A stretch of DNA of 64,000 bases from Onchidella celtica (GCA_963931925.1 OZ007569.1:42580521-42644520); one strand, 5' to 3'; shown: positions 9,837 through 22,194, numbered from the stretch's first letter. Notes: a model not told the origin generated them from the sequence alone. A program made the numbers and translations.

Positions 9837-10684
9837 ATGATAAATGAACTGTCCAAGTTTTGGGTAGGAAAACTCTGTCTGATTTATGGATTGCAGATAA
9901 GATTCCTGAGCTATACTGCAGCCAAATTAGGGCAGATATGTTGGTGGGACTACTGGGAAATTGGAGAACCAGCGAATCCAAAATCAAGGTCTTCTATCGC
10001 CCCTTGAGTCCTTCAGAAAAACTAACTGTGTATCGAGACGTCTCCGCTTCAGTCAATCCCCAAAATGATATAATCTCCCCTTTCTCATTATTGGAGACCA
10101 CTACTCGCAAAGAGCTCAATACAGAACCCCAGGGCTGGCCTGTGGATGTAGCTTTTGATCACACTTTGAGTGAGGGAGAAGAACATCTTCGCAACTTTAC
10201 CATCTCAACTCTACGACTTCTAAAATTTACCTCTCACCGACTCTACGACCCCGCCTGCTCGACAGGCGTGTTTCTTTCTGCGATGAAGAAAGCTTTTCCC
10301 AACTGCGTCACTATTGGCCAGGACTTAAGTCAGATGATGTATGATGTAGTCAAGGTGAGAGTGGACGAAGTGCATTGTGGGAACGCAATGGAATCAAAAA
10401 TTGCCCCGGGCAGCGCTGACGTTGTCTTTAACCGATTTCTGAACTCTGAAGTCGTGAACACATCAGAGGCAGAAATGCTTCTTAAAGCCTTATTGGCAAC
10501 AGTATCGGTAGGCGGTATTATGATCACATTTGGACACACCCCTGTGCTGCTGTCCTCCGCCCACTTTCAGATGATCGAGGGCTTTGAGTTGCTTCGCTGC
10601 GTTGGTGCGGCCGAAGATTCGTCAAGTATCTTTCAGTATTACATAATTAGAAGAGTAAAGAAGGACTTTAAATGCCTGTTTTAG
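9837..10684 (+). pseudogene. Class I SAM-dependent transferase-like gene, frameshifted
   Basis: From TTG 9860 to the stop at 10682-10684 there are 274 open codons. Motif I, LYDPACSTGVFL (residues 128-139 of this frame), is the SAM-binding glycine loop; an acidic residue follows in TIGQDLS; GSADVVFNRF and the later VGGIMITFGHTP fit the beta-4 and beta-5 region of a Rossmann-fold methyltransferase. The DPACSTG form recalls bacterial isonocardicin synthase-like (3-amino-3-carboxypropyl or methyl transferase) proteins; that is recalled, not searched. An ATG at 9837 opens a second frame whose peptide (INELSKFWVGK) would join smoothly if the A-run at 9869-9872 had five A's instead of four, so a one-base frameshift (mutation or read error) is likely. 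No introns interrupt the core, which is unusual for this genome. Confidence 0.6.
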
Positions 10685-12613
10685 TCCCAGTGCAAGGCAG
10701 GCCCCTTGATTTGGGCCAAATTTACAGCTAAAGATTTCTTTGGTTCTGCTCTGTCCACCAGTAGCCAGTGATGTCAACATGAACTGTTGATCAGTTGAAC
10801 TCTGAGGGCAGCATTCGTCATTGCCATCTGTCCATTCCAAGATAAACATCAGTACGAACAAACCATAAGTCTAGATATAAAACATTCCTGGACATGAACT
10901 CAGGTTAATTATGCACATAATCAACGATAGAATCAACATCAGTTTTGGAGGAGTTCATCACCATTATTTCTATTCCTTTGTAAGAATGTGGTGCCACTAA
11001 TCTTGCTCGTCTGTACGAATTGTTTACCAATAATTCAAAATATGTTTAGGAATGTATAACAATTATTTTTGTTCAGCTGTAGAAATTTATTATATCATTC
11101 CTGTTATTTGTATGAACGTATTGCCATTATTCTTGTTCGTCTGTGGGAATTTATTACCATAATTGCGGTTCATTTGTGGGAATTTATCATCATAATTCTT
11201 ATCTATCTGTAGGAATTATTACAATTATAGCTCTTTGTATTATTGAAAGTGCTTTATCACTTGTGACTAGACAAGACAAAGCATGAACGAACTTTAACAA
11301 CGACATGTCAACATATTTTATAATTACTCATTTATTTTTCTTAAATAATGAGAGCATACCAGTTGCTTTTATTAATAAATCATGTCATTTACAGCAGATG
11401 TTTTTGACCATTCTTTATGTCAGATTTCCATTCATCAGTTCTCAGAGCACAAGAAGGTTTTGTTTGTTTGTTTGTTTGTTTTCACAGGAAAGAGGCTGTA
11501 TTGTGTAAATAGTCTCATTTCGTATTTAAAATATTTTTTTAAATGTTGGAATCATGCATTTAAAACATTGGTACTTTGTAGATGTTGAACACAATTGTGG
11601 TTGTTTTGTTTGGGTTTGATGTTCCTTTCCAGTGCATTAAGACTACAGATCGGTGACTCTTAAACCCAGGGAAAATTTCCCCATCGAGGGATATTTTTGG
11701 ATTTCTGGGTGGTATACTTTATTTTGTTCAACTCTATCTCTGTATCTTAATTCCATTGACCCGGGTTGCCCCGTCAATGTTGCTGGGCCTATCTATGGGA
11801 TCAAGCTGAACACATTAAATTTTATAATGATGCTTTTTCAGAATTCTGATAGCTCCATTAAATAGTTTTTTTGAAAACAACAACAACAACAACAAACAAA
11901 CAATTGACTGAATCATTGTCTGGAAACAAGGCCGTGAGACCTGCATGTAGGGAGCAACAGGTTACCACTGAAATGAGTCCCATCATTAAAATTCGATCTG
12001 ACGTGAATGTTTTTTGTTTTTTTTGGGGGGTTTTGTTTAAATTCAAGTCATGCCATTTTTTGGATCTGGGTATTTCTCTCTAATTTTGAAATTCAAGTTT
12101 TTTCAAAGCAAAACTGTTATTGATTCCTATCACCGTAATTATCTGTCACTTTAAAAATTCCACGGCACTGGAAACTCATATCACAGTCAGTAATACAGTG
12201 AACGATATGATTTGTCGTTCTCATTAGATGCTTTGTTGATGATTTCATTTCAGGTGATAAGAAAGGTTACCGTATTATTGCGCAATTTTGTTTTCTTGAA
12301 AAGCAAAGTGTATGCAATGCTAATGTATTTGCGGGAACGAAATGAAAATTCAATGTTTTTTGTTTTATTATTTTAATTCAATTTCTTCCGTATTGCCTGG
12401 AACCACATTGCAATAGTATATAGATGATAATATATAATATTGAAGTATGAAATATGTTTTTGGATTGATTTACACTTGTTATTATTCTTTCACTTGCATA
12501 TGTAAGCTTTAGTAATGATATGGTGACTGGTTTCAAGAAGTTTTTTTTCACGTATTTTGTTAGAAGAGCATTATGTTCTGTCGTATCTTTAACCAGAAGA
12601 AAAATATGTAACA
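10685..12613. other. Intergenic, AT-rich, no gene seen
   Basis: Apart from the diverged tandem repeat at about 10960-11235 there is no supported exon. Short (CAA)n, (GTTT)n and T-rich tracts occur near 11458, 11876 and 12012. Confidence 0.45.
10960..11235. repeat. Diverged minisatellite-like repeat
   Basis: About five degenerate copies of a 45-60-bp unit built around TTCTTGTTCGTCTGTGGGAA followed by TTTATTACCATAAT. Copies differ by many substitutions and small indels, so it is old. Confidence 0.6.
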
Positions 12614-13058
12614 CTAGCTGAGGTCCCCGGCCCTGCCCGGGATAAATCGGTTTGAGTATTAGTTTCAGTTCTGGGTGATTATTATGGACCTGCTTCATCT
12701 TGCCTGTTCCTATTTATTTATTTTATTTTTGGTTGTTTGTTTTTAAATAAGTCTTACTGCTCTGCCTTTGTGAGTTGACACCCTGCGCATCCCTTACAAT
12801 AGCATGATTTGCGCACGGGTTAGTGTGTTTGATAGTGAACACATCGCAGGAAGTGATAACGAAACCTTAAAATGGCGAACCATGACTCGAAATAGATCTA
12901 AATGATGGCGAAACAATGAAAAACGAAACGTAGAAGCCTGAACATTTCATAATTTCTAATATAGCCCATGTTAATTTCTCATTGATAATATGCTGTTGTG
13001 CCAAGTTTGAAGCCTGAGTGTGATGTGGTTCCTGAGCCTTAGGTGACCAAACTGTTAA
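12614..13058 (-). mobile_element. Helitron-like element, 5'-truncated copy
   Basis: On the minus strand the 3' end reads a GC-rich hairpin (CCCGG gcaggg CCGGG), then GACCTCAG, then CTAG followed by T. That is the Helitron 3' signature of a hairpin about 10 bp before CTRR, inserted before T. The body matches the 22820-23549 copy in inverted orientation up to about 13058, beyond which the two diverge, so the 5' end is missing or replaced. Confidence 0.6.
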
Positions 13059-13138
13059 ACCAAAACACGGCCTCAGGGGAAAACCTATTTGGAAATGTTG
13101 AAAATGGTGTTTTAAAAAGATGATTGGAACTGGTAACA

Positions 13139-13202
13139 AAACAAATGACTTCATAAATTCAGTTTGGAAATGTACAAACTGAATTTATGAAGTCATTTGT
13201 TT
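13139..13202. repeat. Perfect inverted repeat, 27-bp arms, 10-bp loop
   Basis: Arms 13139-13165 and 13176-13202 are exact reverse complements around the loop GGAAATGTAC. It lies just beyond the truncated end of the Helitron-like copy. It could be a fold-back scar, a small RNA hairpin, or a cloning or assembly artefact. Confidence 0.9.
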
Positions 13203-13345
13203 GGGGCAACTTCAAAATGAATGTGTAAAAACCTAGTAGATTTTTTAACTAATGAGCACAGAAAGTTTGAACTTTCTACGTTTAGCCGTTTTTCTATGCA
13301 TAGGGAAGGACAGCTCCAAGTTGTCCAAATATATATATAGATAAA

Positions 13346-13477
13346 GGGCCACCCATAAAGGAGGTACGGTCGGAGGAGGGGGGGGGGTGGGGCGGGCTGC
13401 CCATAGGGTATGAAAAACGTACATGGGAGAGGGGGTCCAAAATTGCCCCAATCGAGTACATAATTTATGGGTGGCCC
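13346..13477. mobile_element. Short MITE-like element (132 bp)
   Basis: GGGCCACCCATAAA at the left and its exact reverse complement at the right make 14-bp terminal inverted repeats; weaker matching continues for several more bases. The interior is G/C-tract rich and non-coding. No clear target duplication is visible, so the superfamily is not assigned. Confidence 0.55.
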
Positions 13478-15438
13478 CTGAGCCTCTGCAGACACGTATG
13501 ATTCTTCTACATGTATTTTCTTTCAATAAAGTTTCTGTCACGGCTCAGACTCTTGACTACTTAATTTGTGAATAGTAAAAATCACCACATGGAAAAATTC
13601 TTCCCTTGAAGCTTTTGAGAAGACATTGTAACGTTTTTGAGATGCTGTGGGGCTTTTCTTCATCTGCATAATCTTCATCATCATCACCATTCAGCATCAT
13701 CATCATCATATTCTTCTTCTTCTTTCTGTCTTTCACCTGGATGTATTAATATAATGAAAACGACACCTCGAAAAAAGTGAAATATAGATTAGCTTGGTTC
13801 TTGAGTACAACCATGCTCAGGAATACGTTATCAGACGTTTCTGTGTCTTTGATTCTCCTTGAAATTTCCCATCCCTAACAGTGCGGGCATATTTACTAGT
13901 AGGTTTTAAATAAAGAATTTGACTGCACAGACATAAAGCAATACCTTAGCTGGGCGACGCTTTTCTACAGAAGAAGAGGTTCCTTATCGTTAAAAGCGCG
14001 AGCTATATTCATTTCTATTCTTGTGGTTTGTTGAATCTCAAATATCATAATAATGCCTCGTTCAAAACAGTACCAAACTATTAAAGGAAATTGTCCTCTT
14101 TCTTTGAATATGTGATCCGTGACGTAAATACACGTTAATGGAATTTATAAGGCTTTGAGAATTCACGAAGAAATAATGAAGTTAAGAAAATGCTGATAAC
14201 GATCCACATGAATGGAATTTGTAAAAACATTGAGAATTACGTAAATCAAGAGGCTTAAAAAAAAAAAAAAAAATGAAATACGACAACAACAACAACAACA
14301 ACGCTGAAAGCGACAGGCTTCGATCTCGTGGTGTTTGAATGACTAAGGTGAGATCAGCTCTACAGTAAATTCCACTACTTCTACCGAGAAAATTATCACC
14401 ACTTTCTAGTCGTATTTTTCCATGTGAATGTGATATCACTTCGAATTATTCACCAGTAAAATGATATTTTTTATTATTATTATTCCTTACATGATCTTAA
14501 GGGAGAACACGCTTCTGGTGAGAATTGAAGAACGACGTGACTTGTCTGAAATATGATAAACAAACATGTCAGTGACAATAAATATTTTATTATTTACTAA
14601 ATGAAACAGCTTTCCAGTAATATGTGTTGTGGGAAGGATTGTGGAACTCCCATTTGATGCATTAATTATGGAAAACCACATGAGCCACACACTATAAATA
14701 CAGCGTACAATACAAATAATTGATATACTATCTTTATGGACAAGACCTCCCCCACCCCCCCCCCCACCCCCACCCCCCAAAAACACGTACCATTAACACA
14801 AAAAACAAAACAACTATGATATATTTTCCATCACTTACGGTAAACAACACGAGCAAACATACATGTACCATGAACACAACAAAAAACAAAAAAATTGTGA
14901 AATAAATCAATTCAGGGGAACACTTACACTCTAACCTGTCCGGCTAAGCTCCAACGAAAGTGTTACTAGGGCAACAAGGAAGTAAACAAAGTGAGGGAAG
15001 CAAGAGGACGAACAGTAAGACAGTCAAAAACGGATAATGTAGAAAGAAATAACAGCTAAAATAGATTTGGAAAAATACTTTTTTAATATACGAATGAGAA
15101 AATAAACAAATAGTGACTGCTTGTGCTGTGTGGCCAAATTGAATTGTGTTTGCACTATGGCGTTTTAGGGGAAAGTTTAGGAGTATTGGGTTAGGGTTAG
15201 AGTTAGAATTAGGTTAAACTAATGGGTAGAGGAAAGATTTTGTTGGCAATATGACCACGCAACTTTTTTTTTTTCAGAAACTGGCCAAATGTTGGCAACA
15301 AAAGACGCATTGTGAGTTTCTTAACTACATGGTCTAAGTTTTTAATAATCACTTCACGAATCATAGTACTAACAGTAGGCATCCGTCTGCCTCGACAGAC
15401 AATGGTAGTGCTTGAGTTTGGTCATGTCAGTCGTGTTG
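13478..15438. other. Intergenic, simple repeats, no gene seen
   Basis: Contains (CAT)n/(CTT)n near 13676-13723, an A17 run near 14259, (CAA)n near 14283 and a C-rich run near 14750-14778. A diverged direct repeat (TGGAATTT...TTGAGAATT) recurs near 14138 and 14213. No exon is supported. Confidence 0.45.
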
Positions 15439-15640
15439 CTAGCAGCGTCTGGTGTGACTCAGCAGTCCGATCCTGGCATGGCAGTCCTTCCTTCCGCAGG
15501 CAATTGCAGGTGAACTTCGAAGTCAGATCCGAGTCCTGAGTATGCTGCCTCTGTTCTTGTTTCCTATGAAGACGCTTGGCTTCCAGCTGTCTGCTGAGCT
15601 TCTCCTCCCCCACTCTGACACCCTTTCGAGTGACACAACA
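15439..15640 (-). mobile_element. LINE 3' coding remnant
   Basis: On the minus strand a charged segment (EAKRLHRKQEQRQ) is followed by FTCNC and, after a one-base frame change, by GRKDCHARIGLLSHTRRC and a stop at 15439-15441. A basic linker plus a Cys...Cys-x-ARIGLxSH-type finger is the usual C-terminus of several non-LTR retrotransposon ORF2 proteins. The frame change shows it is dead. The clade cannot be set from this piece. Confidence 0.6.
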
Positions 15641-15936
15641 ATAACAACTCCAAAAAGAAAGAATGAAATGCACGAGGATAGATAGATAGAGGAAGACTAG
15701 AAAACAAGACAGATAAAAATTTTTAAAAAATCAATAATGGGGAAAAAGACTCGGGTGTGGGAGAGATGTGGGTAGACCATTTACATTTAATTTTGATAGT
15801 TCGTGATAGGGGAGAATCTAGTAATTGTACTAAACAATGACGCTAATAAACTGTGGTGAGCTATTGACTGCAAGTGTTTTATTCATTATGCATTTATGCG
15901 CCTATTAATATTATCCTTCACCTCATTCTTTGCAAC

Positions 15937-17505
15937 GTGCATTGTAAGACGTCCAAAACAATAGGCAAAGAATAGACTGTGTAGATATACCCGGAGAAAG
16001 GCCTGCATGTGTTGCGGATAGGTTTTGGAAAGTGAGGACTTTCTTCATAACAGCTGCACAAGCCTATATACTTGAGAAGGTTAGCTCTATACCATGTCTA
16101 AGGCCAGCAGAGCACCAAGTCAAGTATGTTTTGCCTTAGTGTGAGATGTGGACAATAGAGTTCAACGTGACTTCCCATACTAGCGAGACTGAAACCAGTC
16201 TGTCTTGCTTGTTCGGGCGCGTCATAACTGTCTTGAGTCAGTGGGGCGAAGAGCTCCAGCAGGGGAGTCAAAACAGATACAGGACATATTTATCTCAGTG
16301 GGCAATGGGCCTAAGTTCACATGGACTCCAAAAACAAACAGAATAGTTGTGCATAAAGATCAGACAATAATTATACTTTTCTGTGCACATGACATTAACC
16401 CAGGTCTGTTAATATTAGAGTGGGGCAATTTGAAAGAGCTGGAGTTTTCAATCAAAGTCATATATATACGAAAAACACGGTTTGCTCAACATTTCGATGT
16501 AAGCTTTTTTTAAAACTAAGCATAATGTAATACTAAGCTCTTCAATTTCAGGCATCATACAAAATTAAGCCCTTCAGTTTTAAATGCCCTTCTTCTCCCT
16601 CTACCCCACCTACTATTAAATTCTTGATTGCTGAGAGATGAAGCCACATCTTGTTATTCCGTTAAAGTTAACGTTTCGCGCATCACACTTCACTTTCACG
16701 CAACACGAGTGAAAAAAGGAGAATAAATAAAATATTGGGAAAGTCTCACTTCAGGTTCCATTAGGCTCCACAACGCCCGATTCACTTTTCACCTGTCACG
16801 AGATATCTTGCTTTACAGGGCGTGAAGGAGCTAATATCAAGAAATCCATGTCTTAAATTTTGGCTGTTGCTATTGTTTTTACCAGAGATGGTAAACCTTT
16901 CAATTCTGTGGCTTGATACAAGAAAAGACAAGACTAAGTGACAATTTCGAGCTCACATCGAATTTTGCTGACGGCTGTCAATCCTATCATTGAAAAGAAA
17001 GCAACAAAAAGAGACAGTCGGACGAACATGCAAAATTACCAACATTGGATAATTTATCAGCTCTTCCTGCGGCAAGCCACAGAACTGAGCCGAAGACACA
17101 CGCTAGACCCGATCCATGACCGTTTCAAAATCAACCCGATGCCACCCGATAACCTGAAATCCAATAGAAGATGCTTGCCTTCAGACGTGAGGCATGGGCC
17201 ATGAGGCGTGAGGCGTAAAGAGAGAAAAGTGAACTTATGTAAAACTGCGACAATTATGGCGGAGTGACGTGACTTGGTTCACTTTGGTTGGTGACAAGTG
17301 TCTACAAACATACCATCTATTTTTTTTTAAATCCAAAAGTTTCAACACCTGAAAGGACAAACAATGTGGGTGAGAAGGCAATGACAAGAGGATTTTGACC
17401 AATCTAAAGAAACATGACCATATATTTTGCTAAAACACAAAAGACAAAATTTTCGTGCCAGTTCTATAAGACAAAACGAGACTCAAAGTAAACTCGAGAC
17501 ACTAA
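15937..17505. other. Unit A left flank, no gene seen
   Basis: Repetitive flank shared with units B and C. It contains GC-rich, restriction-like words (TTTCGCGCATC, GTGAGGCATGGGC) but no supported exon. The 39-bp motif that is expanded in unit C occurs here once, near 16073. Confidence 0.5.
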
Positions 17506-18555
17506 GATCGCGTATCCACCAAAACGGAACCGTCACGGCTAACAATCGCCAGTCTCTCGGAAAATCGGGAGTTGACACAGAACACCGTATTTTGTTTTTT
17601 TTCCCTGTGCAATCAACCAGGATCGTCAATAAGTGTGTCCACCAGAACGACCCGACTCCTCCAGACAAACGTCGAGTCGGTTGGAATGCTGCTTGCGCTA
17701 TTTTTTGAAGGTTTTCTGGATGATCCATCAGCGGTAGGCTCAGCCAGCTAAAAAAAATATGTTTCATTTTTAGCTAGAAAAGCAAAACTAATGTCATATT
17801 CGTAATCAGCACCTCAAAATTAGCAAAGTCTGCACGCAAACCACCTGGTTTCAGTTCGTATTTATCGTTTCATTCCGGTCTTGTGTGTTTTGACCTAATG
17901 ATCCGACCCGCTACCTTGTTTCGAGTATCGCTTTATTAAAAATATAAAAGACCCCAGCCTTTTATTTCCACCTTGTGTCCTTGGATTGTTTTGTATGTCC
18001 TGACCCGCTCTCTCTGACATATTTGTTGTAGATCTAGTAGAAGTGTTTTGATTTTGTCACATTCAAGATAGAAGATGAAATATTTATTGTAGAAGTATTC
18101 AAGCTGAAGTTCGTTTATGAGAAAAGCGACCCAAAGCGCCACAACAAAGACTACCTGGGAAGAAGTTCAAACGAAGATTGTGTCATTCTCAAGTACTCTT
18201 TAAATTTCAAAGCATCTTGAGCATTATCAGGAAACAAATGGTAGAACTCACCACATGTTAATCTAGTTCGACCTATAGGATGTATCCAATGTTTATGGAA
18301 TCTATGCTTAGCCCTTCTCCTTCTTTCTAACCATACCCCTAAAAGCCTCCTCTTTTTCTTGCAAAATGTCATCATTCCTCTTCATTCAAGTTGAACAGTG
18401 CAGAGCATTGGGATCACCACACACACATGGGCCGGTCGGGTCGTTTCCGAACAGTCGGTCCCTTTTTGGTGGACACGCTTGCAGGAAACGACGAGACCAG
18501 ACTTTTCACAACGAGTGAAAAATCGTGACGGTTCCGTTTTGATGGACACGCGGCC
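17506..18555 (-). mobile_element. Non-autonomous PIF/Harbinger element, unit A
   Basis: Flanked by TAA (17503-17505 and 18556-18558), the usual 3-bp Harbinger target. Terminal inverted repeats of about 30 bp begin GRYCGCGTRTCCAYCAAAAC and continue GGAACCGTCACG. A second copy of the GTGTCCACC motif lies inside each end. It carries one transposase N-terminal exon remnant (18166-18375, minus) and no catalytic exons. Confidence 0.8.
18166..18375 (-). pseudogene. Harbinger transposase N-terminal exon remnant
   Basis: ERRRRAKHRFHKHW, an RLTCGEF turn and KFKEYLRM followed by SFELL match the N-terminal domain that precedes the DDE core in PIF/HARBI1 transposases. The exon stops at a donor, CCCAG|GTAGTC, just after ELLPR. 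The same remnant recurs in the other three copies of the element. Confidence 0.65.
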
Positions 18556-18573
18556 TAAGGATTCTTCTAAGAT

Positions 18574-18579
18574 TTTATT
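18574..18579 (-). terminator. FMO-A polyadenylation signal AATAAA
   Basis: AATAAA about 20 bases past the original FMO stop on the minus strand, conserved in units B and C. Confidence 0.7.
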
Positions 18580-18597
18580 TTCCAGAGGATAGAAAGC

Positions 18598-19343
18598 TCA
18601 CAGCACTGAGCCTATCAGGCGGAGAACAATGAATGTTGTCACGATTAGGAAAACAAAATATTTGAAGAATTTTATCCATCCATCGTATAAACCATCCTTT
18701 TCTCCCAATCCTGCGGTTCTTGTTTTCATTGGATAATATGTTTTCTCTTCCACCTGCATGATTGCGTCAGCAGCTCCTTCCCATTGGCCAGGCCCGTCCA
18801 ATCGCCACTGTGGAGGCGTGGTTGGGCCGAAAAAGATCTTGTACCAAAGTTTGTAATTTGTCGAGATAATTAATGAAGTAAACTTGAAGTCTGTATCGCG
18901 GAGAATCCACGTATTTCGATTGCAAGAACGCTTTCCTCTTTTGGACTGCCTCCTTCATGACGTCGTTGTCTGGCAATCGGCTTTTCCCAGATAGGACTCT
19001 TGCCGCCACACGTGCTTGCATCTCTAGAATTGGAGGCAAAGATCCAAAAGGTTGAACTAGACCAACCACAGCAAGGGTCGAAGGTTGAAGGTCAAGGGGA
19101 AAGATAAGGTTGTACAACCACGGGTAGTGACCCTCCAACTTGACAACAGATTTGTCCAGAAAGGGGAAACTAAAATTAAACCCTGTAGCAAAAATGACGG
19201 CGTCTAAATCTGCCAAAACTTTGCCATCTTCCAAGACTGCTGAGGTTTCCGTGAAGTAAGCGACATCTGTGTGCATTGTGATTGCTCCGATAAGTATTCG
19301 ATTAGGCAGGTCGTCGCTGATTGTGGCAACTCCAGCATCAAAT
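18598..19343 (-). pseudogene. FMO-A exon 6 with 53-bp deletion
   Basis: The acceptor is CATAATTTCAG. Coding matches exon 6 of B and C until the deletion at 18860/18861, flanked by TG microhomology. The shifted frame stops at 18767; the original stop remains at 18598-18600. Confidence 0.85.
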
Positions 19344-19915
19344 CTGAAATTATGTGAATTATCATAAACCATTGATCTTCTAAAGGGAAGAGACTGCCAA
19401 AGTCTTAGCTGCTACATAAGTCAATATTTATGAATAAAAAACAAGAGATCGATATCTTCCTGAATGTTTGTTACCTATAGACGGCTAAACCGCTAACCTG
19501 AGTAAGTAAGTAACAAGGAGTCTGTCGTTTATTTTTTGATGAGTTTTGTTATTGTTGTTGTTGTTTGTTCGTTGACATTTGAACTGACCTGGTGCAAACA
19601 GAGATACTTTGAAATCTGACAATATTGTTAGTTCCCCATTGCTAGTCCCCAAGTTCATAAACTAGCAGTAGCACCAGCTGATTATAGATATATGCATTTT
19701 CTTGTGATGAGTTTTAAATGTGATGAAAGGAAGGAATGGAAGAAGGAAACACCATAGAGCCAAATTAACATTCTTTTAATGTATAAATTTTACAAACCAG
19801 CAGTGTTGGTGAGAAAAGGACATGAAGATGGCAAGAAAAAAGGAAGAGAAGGGAAAAAGAAAGAAAGAAAGAAAGAAGAGCTGCCATTCCTTATATATAC
19901 ATATATTTTACAAAC

Positions 19916-20103
19916 CTGAAGTTTGGTGATAAACCATAGTTAGAATGCTTGTACTTGTAGTTTATTTTGTGATAATGCACTGGACGCATGAGCTCGTGAG
20001 GCAGCAACTGTAGCCATCTCCTAACACTTGCTTGATCAAAAGGCTGACCAAACTCAGCAGCACGTTGGATGACATAAGCACCACGACGGGTACTCATAAA
20101 TAC
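19916..20103 (-). CDS. FMO-A exon 5
   Basis: 188 bp, phase 0 to 2, acceptor TTCACCTACAG, donor CAG|GTTTGT. Encodes the [10 protein letters not shown] segment typical of FMOs and PNFR at the end. Open and full length. Confidence 0.85.
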
Positions 20104-21581
20104 CTGTAGGTGAATAATTATAAGATACTGTTTTATACTGACAATAGAGAAACTTTATTCATGGTCTTCTTCAGAAGGCCATCGCATAAAATCCATCCGA
20201 ACTTAAGACATCATGAAGGATTCATTTTCAGGTTACCTATTTCCATTTAAGACTGACGACTAGAGTGTATGTATGTATAGTATGTATAGAGAGATCACAT
20301 ATGCTCCAAATCGCGAAACTAGGAGACGTTGCGGTAACTAGAATTGAAAGAGACCGTCCTCATCTAAGATAGTGTGCATATATGTTGAAATTGTTTAGAA
20401 CCGCTTGTTAAGTTCTTCCGCCCCGTGGAAATGCATAAACGGGTACTGTTTACCGCAGCGACCTACTTTCCACTCCTGTAATTTCGCGGACTCTCCCATG
20501 TCTCATAGTGCAAATGGACCAATAGTGAACCCTCTCTATACATACTTACTCTCTGCTGACGACACAAGCTGCACTGACAGCAAAGACAATTGAGTAACTA
20601 CTTGCATTATGCCCATAAAATGGGTTTAAATTTGCACGGTGCTGTTTTTAAAGAGCTTTTTGAGGTCAGGCCCCTTCATTGTGTCATTTGGGTATTATTA
20701 TTTCGCAAGGCTTTGCTACATTTTTTGCCAATTTCTTGACTTTTCACTGTTCGTAGTTTTGCATTGTTTTACATACATAATAAAAGTTACTGCAAATGCA
20801 GAAGGCGTGCGTGGTTTTGAAATATAATAATATGCATCAGGCTGTGTCACTTTGGGCATTTCCATGGGCATATAGAAAAAGTCACCATTAGAATGAAAAG
20901 TGCGCACGACCTCTACAAGGCGCACTGTGCTTGACAAAAAGTAAGTATTTAAAAAAAATACGCTTCCTGGAAAGCGGACTCCATGGATTAGATTTGGCAA
21001 ATTGAAAACAACGGCCTTACGACATTTAAAACTACCACAGGGTGGTAACAAAAATTCTGTTGTGAGTATAGGTAGAATGCACAAATGCACATGACGTCAA
21101 AGAGTGTTTTTGTTTTGTTCTTCCTACACTAAAGATGGCCGGTGGATCAGCTGATTAGTGTAACTTTCAGATATGTCTAAGCGGTTAAAATGCCTGCTGG
21201 TTGCATAGTAGTTGATTGTTTTGACAGGGGTGAAAGAATGGATCCAAGCTTGTCAGATCCCCTACCATACGTGTGAACACAGAAAATGAAAGAATTGACC
21301 GAACGTCTCCCATTGAACATATACACACGTGCCATTGTTTACTGTAGTGAATTACTTTTAGCTTGCCGTCGGTTGGTTCACGACGCCTCCCGTGCTCGCA
21401 GTGCAAATCAACTAACGAATCAAAATCAATGCCACAATCGCCATGGTGATACGTGGGTCCCGGTCACTAAAGATGGCGGATATATGACCAAGATAAACCC
21501 TGCCCTAACTGTCTTACCTTTCATTATCTTTACCAGTCGAAACCAACAATACAACGAGTGAGCGAGCAAAGCGACACTTAC

Positions 21582-21706
21582 GTGCTGGGCATGTCTACTC
21601 AGCTCACACGCTACATCTGCACCAGAATTTCCAATGCCAACCACAAGAACTCTCTTGTTTTCAAACCTCCGAAAGTCTTTGAAATCGTGAGTATGAAGCA
21701 CTTTTC
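21582..21706 (-). CDS. FMO-A exon 4 (NADPH-binding motif)
   Basis: 125 bp, donor CAC|GTAAGT. Carries the end of the FMO signature (HTHDF) and the second Rossmann motif [17 protein letters not shown]. Confidence 0.88.
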
Positions 21707-21814
21707 CTGTCGATGAGAAAATGGCATGTCTGCAATGTGTACATGAAAGATAAGCTCAATGTCTACAGAGGGGAGTTTTTATCTGGGTCCAACACACTCA
21801 CACTTGCACATACA

Positions 21815-21838
21815 CAGACAGAGAAAGAGAGAGAAGGG

Positions 21839-21870
<32 letters not shown>

Positions 21871-21962
21871 AAGAGAGAGAGAGAGAGAGGAAGAGAGAGA
21901 AAGAGAGAGAGAGAGAGAGTTGAGAGAGAGAGGAAGAAAGAGGGAGAGAGGAGAACAAGAAC
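21815..21962. repeat. (GA)n-rich microsatellite in an FMO-A intron
   Basis: Long interrupted GA/GAGA tract on the plus strand. All the Arg/Glu- or Ser/Leu-repeat reading frames here come from it. Confidence 0.95.
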
Positions 21963-22028
21963 AAGTATAATTTGTCTGTCTTTACAGAACGATCCTTTCC
22001 GTCCTGTCCATGACAGCACTCTGCCCAC

Positions 22029-22194
22029 CTTTAAAAGACTCCAGCCCCTTAAAGTTTGGCATGTTCGGTTCATGCAGGTGACCGTTACACACAATCACCG
22101 CGTCCACAGTTTCCCTGTCCACTGTCCCTGTTGTCAGATTCTGTGACGTGACAATCCACTGGCCGGTTGCTTCAAAATCTGGGCTTTTGTCGAC
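22029..22194 (-). CDS. FMO-A exon 3
   Basis: 166 bp, acceptor TTTTTTTTTCACCAG, donor AAAG|GTGGGC. Encodes ATGQWIV and [16 protein letters not shown], the conserved FMO segment before the signature motif. A downstream run-on reading past the donor is not coding. Confidence 0.86.
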
